Source: Terriglobia bacterium (GTDB taxonomy: Bacteria > Acidobacteriota > Terriglobia > Terriglobales > Acidobacteriaceae). From it: a stretch of 35,957 bases of DNA. The notes under the pieces are model-generated. The model saw nothing but the letters and a program-made list of their open reading frames with translations, was not told where the DNA came from and searched no databases. Position 1 is the first letter of the stretch. The number at the start of each line of letters is the position of its first letter. This document shows positions 31,740 to 35,957 of the stretch, one piece after another. The translations under genes were made by a program, and so were the position numbers. The DNA is taken from NCBI GenBank assembly GCA_020073105.1, contig JAIQFW010000015.1, positions 1 to 35,957 on the forward strand. Reading direction: 5' to 3'.

Positions 31740-34700
31740 CTATTTCACAGTTACAGTAACGCTCGCGGTATGGGTGACCGCGTTCGCGCCGGTGCCGGAA
31801 CTGCCCGTAACCGTGACAGTGTAGTTTCCAGCTGGAGTGCCGGCCGTCCCCCCTCCCCCGTTGCTGGTGCTGCCGCCGCCACAAGCTAGTTGGAAGAGCA
31901 GCCCACCAGCGAGAAGCGTCACCAGGAGGTACCCTATGAGTTGACGTCGCCTGGAGCGCTCAGCCAACAATCCAACCCCCAGAAAGGCCATTCCCGAAAA
32001 CGGCAGCCACAACCCATAGAACAGGCGAGTGTCCCGATGGCCTGTCGGCAGGATCTGCGAAGCCATTGCGGCGTGGGTGTTGACCGTCAACGTGGAAGGC
32101 GTCCCGCTGGCCGACGGTATAACGGACGTGGGATTGAGCGAACAAGTTGGCGCCAGTGGCGGCGCCGGAGAGACCGAGCACGAGAGCCTTACCGCGTCTG
32201 CGAAACCGCCGTGGGCCTTCCAGAGGATTGCAGCCGTGGCCGACTGCCCCGCAGAGATGGAACTGGGATTCAAGGAGGAAGGAGCGCTGGCGTCGAAATC
32301 CCCGACTCCGAAGCTCAGGGTCGAATAGGTATGTGAGAGCATCTCGGAAGTGCCCGTGACTGAGAGCGTGTAAATCCCAACCAGGGTCTTTGCATCCGAT
32401 TTGACTGTCAGGGTGGAAGGGGTTCCCTGCGCGGTTGGGCTTGCCGAGGCCGGGTTGAACGTACAGGAGACGCCGCTGGGCAACTCGGAACAGCTGAGCA
32501 GGACGGAATTTGCAAAGCCGTCAATCGAGCTAACCGTGACGACCGCGGTGGCAGACTCTCCGGCTCTGACGGAGCTCGGCGAGGTCGAAAGTGGAACGGT
32601 GATCTCGAAGTCACCGATGTTGAAACTCATCAAGTAGGAGCGCACGAGGGTACCGGAGGTCGCTACTAAAGAGATGGTATATGCGCCTGTCGGAGTACTT
32701 GCACTCGTACTGATTGTTAGCACCGATGTCGCCCCCTCCACCGTGGGTGTAACCGACGCGGGTTCGAAGGAACAGGCAGCGCCGGTGGGGAGTCCCAAGC
32801 AGCCAAGCGAGACCGGGTTGGCAAAGCCATTGAGCGCGGCCAACTCGACGGTCGCTGTGGCAGAACCTCCCGGCGTAATGACGCTAGGCGTGGAAAACGC
32901 CGGGCCGTCGATGGTGAAATCAGTCAAGCTCAGTCCCAGCGAGGCATTCCGGGAAAGTGAGCCGGATGTCCCGGTGATGGTGACTGTATAGTTTCCAGCT
33001 GGAGACTTGCTTGTGGTTGTGAGCGTGAGGGTGGATGTTGCCGTTCCATCGGGCGCGGGAGTCACGGAGGGCGGATCAAAGGCGCAACTTGCGCCACCAG
33101 GTAGTCCTTCCGAGCACGTCAGAGCAACGGCTGCGCTGAAGCTGTGGATGGACGTGACGGTAGTCGTGGAGGTCCCGGATTGCCCGACAATCAGTGGGCC
33201 TGGGAGAGCAGAAGTTCCAAGCGAAAAATCGGGCCCGTATATCACCTGGTTGACCTCAGGCGAAGTGCTGCCGATGAAGTTCGCGTCGCCCCCGTAGCTG
33301 GCAGTGATGACATGGGTACCAACTTCCAGGGTGGAAATGGTGAAGATCGCCACGCTATTCACCAAAGTCGCGGTTCCGATAGGGGTCACTCCGTCCAAGA
33401 ACGTAACGGTTCCAGTTGGCACTTCCGAAGCCCCTGTAGCCACCATGGCGGTTAGGGTCACCAGTTGACCGAGGTCGGACGGATTGGGTGACGACGTCAA
33501 AGTTGTGGTTGTCGCCGCTTGGCTCACGCTCACGACCACAGGTGAGCTCGTATGCGGCTGAAAATTGCTGTCACCCAGGTATCGCGCGGCCAGTGTGTGG
33601 CTACCGGCGGTGAGTTCTGAGGTTGTGAAGACAGCGGTCCCGCCACCCAGCGGCGCGGTTCCCAGTACGCTGTTTCCATCAAGGAAGCTCACACTACCGG
33701 TGGGGGCAGACTCCCAACTGATGCTAGCCGTCACCGTCGAGGTCAGAGTAATGGGCTCTCCGTAAGTCGAATTCAGAGCAGAGGATTCAAACGTCAGCCT
33801 AGTACCCTGAGCATTAAGAACTGCGCTGATCGAACGCACTCCAGAATTGACCGACACCATGTCGACGGCCTCATCCCCGTTCAGATCCAACGCCCCCAGC
33901 GCTGTCGGCTGCCAGCCTAACCCATAGGCGGGAGCCGGCGATTCAACCGAACCTTGGAATGTGCCGTCTCCGCTGCCGTAAAAGAGGCTTGCCGTGTTAG
34001 CCTGCTCGTTCGCGACGAGGAGGTCGAGCTTACCATCGCCGTTGAAGTCGCCCGCAGTGACGGCCGAAGGACCGCAGCCAGTTGGATAGGTGGTCTGATC
34101 TTGAAAGGTGCCGTCGCCATTCCCCAGAAGAACAGACATCGTGTACGAGTTCGCGCAAGTCGGATCACTGCCCCCGAGATTCGTTACCGCCAGGTCGAGA
34201 TTGCCATTGCCGAAATCAGCGGCCACAATGGCCGTCGGATTATTCCCAACGGGATAAGTGGAGGCCGGCAGGTGGAGAGTACCATCTCCGTTGCCCAACA
34301 ATACGCTGACGGTATTGTCCAGCGAGTTCACGGCCACCACATCGAGTTTGCTGTCCCCGTTGGCGTCCCCCACAGCTATGGCCCGCGGGTTCTCCCCCAC
34401 GGGGGATGGCGCCTGTGGCCGGAAGCTGCCATCGCCATTTCCCAACAACACTTCGACCGTGGAGTCTCCGCTGTTGCTGACTACGAGATCCAGTTTGCCA
34501 TCCTTGTCAAGATCCGCGGCCGCGATAGCCACAGGAGTAGCGCCAACCGTGATCGGGGGCAACGGGAGCTGCAAACCGCCACCTCCATCACCCACGCCCA
34601 GCAGTATGGTCACAGTCTCATCGACTGAATTTGTGACCGCCACATCGAGGGAACTATCTCCGTTGAAATCGCCTGCTACAACAGCGGAAGGGTTGTTCCC

Positions 34701-35840
34701 GGCGGGATACGTGGATTGCTTCTGGTAAGTGCCGTCGCCATTTCCGAGGAAGATACCCACGGTGCCATTGGCTTCGTTTGCAACGACCAAATCCAAGTTG
34801 CCGTCATCATTGAAGTCGCCCCAAGCGAATGCCACCGGCGAATCTCCGGTCGGATACAAGACATGCGAGCGGAATGTGCCATCCCCATTGCCGACAAGCA
34901 CGGTGGTCCGGGTGTCGTAACGGTTATTCCAACCCAGGTCGGGCACGGCCAAGTCGATCTTGGAATCGCCGTTGAAGTCGCCAGCCGCCAGAATGCCGGC
35001 ACCGTTGCCGGCCCAGTAGTCAACGTGCGTTTGAAACGTGGCATCGCCCTTTCCGAGCAGAATGCTGACTGAATCTGATCCTGCATTAGAAACTGCCAGA
35101 TCGACGCGCCCGTCCCCGTTAAAGTCAGCGGCGACGACTCCGTACGGTTCCCAGGGTGCGGATGCGTAGGGACCGTGCGGTTGGATGAAGCCGCCGGAGC
35201 CGTTTCCCACCAGAATGCTGACCGTGTTGTCATTGAAATTCCCCACCGCGAGGTCAGGAACGTGGTCGCCGTTGAAGTCCGCGGCTGCAATCGGTTGCGG
35301 GTTGTAGCCGACATCGTATGTGGTCTGTGCCTGGAAGGTTCCATCGCCATTGCCTAGGAGGATGGATACACTGCCCACACTCTTGCAGGTTGGGTCGCCT
35401 CCGCAGGAGTTGGTTACCGCCAAGTCCGGTTTCCCATCACCGTTAAGGTCGGCGATAGCCACGGCCCAGGGTGCGCTTCCCACGGTGTATTCCACCTGAG
35501 CGAGAGCTCCCCCGTGATTGTTGATCAGGACACTGATGGTGTTTGTGCCGCTGTTGGCGACCACCAAGTCAGGCCACCCGTCCCAGTTGAGGTCCTGTAC
35601 CGCGACCCCTTGGGGCGCGAGGCCGGTGTCAAAAAAACTGGCCGGTTGCAGATTTCCATGGCCATCACCCAGGAGTATCCGGACTTGCTGGTTGGGACTG
35701 TCTGCCTTGGATGGCAGGGTCACTACGGCGTCGAGATTGCCGTCGTGATTGAGGTCTCCCACCGCAATCGTCCCAAGTGTTCCGCCAACGTCGTAGTCGC
35801 CATGCGGCTTGGTAAAGGTGCCGTCACCGTTGCCCGTCAG
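31740..35840 (-). CDS. FG-GAP/VCBS and Ig-like repeat surface protein, N-terminus missing
   Basis: Very large exported repeat protein, at least 1366 aa visible. The first half holds about 13 FG-GAP/VCBS repeats with Ca-binding-loop signatures ([36 protein letters not shown]) alternating with LLGNGDGTF strands: an integrin-type propeller. Two Ig_3_5 repeats ([34 protein letters not shown]) and four related beta-sandwich repeats ([16 protein letters not shown] type) follow. The C-terminus has two hydrophobic helices ([20 protein letters not shown] and [20 protein letters not shown]), then a Gly-rich stretch and a final strand. It probably acts in adhesion or surface structure. Homology begins abruptly at LTGNGDGTF (35840) with no signal peptide. 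The frame stays open to the window edge but is antisense to mscL there, so the true start is unknown. Confidence 0.85.
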   Translation of the reverse strand: MTGNGDGTFTKPHGDYDVGGTLGTIAVGDLNHDGNLDAVVTLPSKADSPNQQVRILLGDGHGNLQPASFFDTGLAPQGVAVQDLNWDGWPDLVVANSGTNTISVLINNHGGALAQVEYTVGSAPWAVAIADLNGDGKPDLAVTNSCGGDPTCKSVGSVSILLGNGDGTFQAQTTYDVGYNPQPIAAADFNGDHVPDLAVGNFNDNTVSILVGNGSGGFIQPHGPYASAPWEPYGVVAADFNGDGRVDLAVSNAGSDSVSILLGKGDATFQTHVDYWAGNGAGILAAGDFNGDSKIDLAVPDLGWNNRYDTRTTVLVGNGDGTFRSHVLYPTGDSPVAFAWGDFNDDGNLDLVVANEANGTVGIFLGNGDGTYQKQSTYPAGNNPSAVVAGDFNGDSSLDVAVTNSVDETVTILLGVGDGGGGLQLPLPPITVGATPVAIAAADLDKDGKLDLVVSNSGDSTVEVLLGNGDGSFRPQAPSPVGENPRAIAVGDANGDSKLDVVAVNSLDNTVSVLLGNGDGTLHLPASTYPVGNNPTAIVAADFGNGNLDLAVTNLGGSDPTCANSYTMSVLLGNGDGTFQDQTTYPTGCGPSAVTAGDFNGDGKLDLLVANEQANTASLFYGSGDGTFQGSVESPAPAYGLGWQPTALGALDLNGDEAVDMVSVNSGVRSISAVLNAQGTRLTFESSALNSTYGEPITLTSTVTASISWESAPTGSVSFLDGNSVLGTAPLGGGTAVFTTSELTAGSHTLAARYLGDSNFQPHTSSPVVVSVSQAATTTTLTSSPNPSDLGQLVTLTAMVATGASEVPTGTVTFLDGVTPIGTATLVNSVAIFTISTLEVGTHVITASYGGDANFIGSTSPEVNQVIYGPDFSLGTSALPGPLIVGQSGTSTTTVTSIHSFSAAVALTCSEGLPGGASCAFDPPSVTPAPDGTATSTLTLTTTSKSPAGNYTVTITGTSGSLSRNASLGLSLTDFTIDGPAFSTPSVITPGGSATATVELAALNGFANPVSLGCLGLPTGAACSFEPASVTPTVEGATSVLTISTSASTPTGAYTISLVATSGTLVRSYLMSFNIGDFEITVPLSTSPSSVRAGESATAVVTVSSIDGFANSVLLSCSELPSGVSCTFNPASASPTAQGTPSTLTVKSDAKTLVGIYTLSVTGTSEMLSHTYSTLSFGVGDFDASAPSSLNPSSISAGQSATAAILWKAHGGFADAVRLSCSVSPAPPLAPTCSLNPTSVIPSASGTPSTLTVNTHAAMASQILPTGHRDTRLFYGLWLPFSGMAFLGVGLLAERSRRRQLIGYLLVTLLAGGLLFQLACGGGSTSNGGGGTAGTPAGNYTVTVTGSSGTGANAVTHTASVTVTVK

Positions 35841-35843
35841 CTG

Positions 35844-35957
35844 ATGTTGCGAGAGTTCAAGCAGTTCATTTTGCGCGGAAGCGTGGTCGATCTGGCGGTG
35901 GCGGTCATCATCGGGGCGGCGTTCGGCGCCGTCATCACGGCGCTGGTGGCGGACTTC
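35844..35957 (+). CDS. mscL: Large-conductance mechanosensitive channel MscL, N-terminal part
   Basis: The 38 visible residues from ATG 35844 ([20 protein letters not shown], then a [15 protein letters not shown] stretch) match the N-terminal amphipathic helix and first pore helix of MscL. This inner-membrane channel opens under turgor and releases solutes. The conserved [15 protein letters not shown] gate helix is complete, and the gene continues past the window. No ribosome binding site or promoter is visible: the bases directly upstream are the antisense of an FG-GAP repeat, only 3 nt away. That is unusual and may reflect a rearrangement or misassembly. Confidence 0.9.
   Translation, partial: MLREFKQFILRGSVVDLAVAVIIGAAFGAVITALVADF

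Noticed and set aside
33900-35840. Regularly spaced DNA repeats that could be mistaken for a CRISPR array or satellite
   Set aside because: The repeats are about 165-190 bp, diverged and in frame; they encode FG-GAP blades.
1-35957. tRNA, rRNA, CRISPR array, insertion sequence or integrase
   Set aside because: No sequence with these features was seen by reading; the dispersed repeats found carry no transposase or clear terminal inverted repeats.

Overview
The window looks like a chromosomal segment of a soil-type Acidobacteriota (Terriglobia-like) bacterium. The basis is family content: a Ser/Thr kinase fused to a TolB-like propeller, an Oar-like TonB-dependent receptor with an N-terminal carboxypeptidase-regulatory domain, an FG-GAP/Ig-repeat surface protein, a relic of an ASPM-SPD2-Hydin-type domain, and a moderately GC-rich sequence. 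The assignment is inferred from gene style only; there is no rRNA or marker gene here.

Layout. (1) 1-299: the N-terminus of a sulfatase on the minus strand, cut by the window edge at its catalytic cysteine. (2) 531-6556: a probably leaderless kinase gene, flanked by two relics of an XRE-type regulator that share an identical 39-bp segment, then two hypothetical genes. (3) 6607-22927: a long same-strand catabolic island. It begins with a FadR/FCD-type GntR regulator under a promoter with two GTATAC-centred operator-like palindromes. It continues with a TonB-dependent receptor, an amidohydrolase, a fumarylacetoacetate-hydrolase-family enzyme, a RidA-like protein, a molybdenum-hydroxylase large subunit, an alpha/beta hydrolase, CoxG, the FAD subunit, the 2Fe-2S subunit, CoxD (MoxR AAA ATPase), CoxE (VWA), a frameshifted NifU/IscU-like protein, an XdhC/CoxF maturation factor and a monoheme cytochrome c. 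(4) 23014-24180: a convergent gene fusing a MocA-like nucleotidyltransferase to an XdhC-type Rossmann domain. (5) 24294-25343: relics (a repeat copy and a broken Ig-like exported protein). (6) 25344-31515: a beta-propeller/diheme lipoprotein, a secreted alpha/beta hydrolase, a stretch rich in inverted repeats with a possible small membrane protein, a small Met-rich secreted protein with a good terminator, and two tiny coupled genes. (7) 31740-35957: a huge FG-GAP/Ig-repeat protein on the minus strand that loses recognisable homology within a few bases of the start codon of a plus-strand mscL, which runs off the window.

How the genes fit together (inference). The island looks like a complete uptake-and-degradation unit. 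The receptor would import a substrate. The three-subunit molybdenum hydroxylase, matured by CoxD/E/F/G-like proteins and MocA, would hydroxylate it and pass electrons to the exported cytochrome c. The amidohydrolase, the alpha/beta hydrolase, the FAH-family enzyme and the RidA-like protein would open and process C-N and C-C bonds. Such a set is typical of N-heteroaromatic or cyclic-amide breakdown, but the substrate cannot be read from the sequence. The large subunit lacks the CO-dehydrogenase active-site loop, so the cox-like genes here do not mean CO oxidation. I recognise no described pathway with exactly this gene set, and it is the best candidate for an undescribed system in the window.
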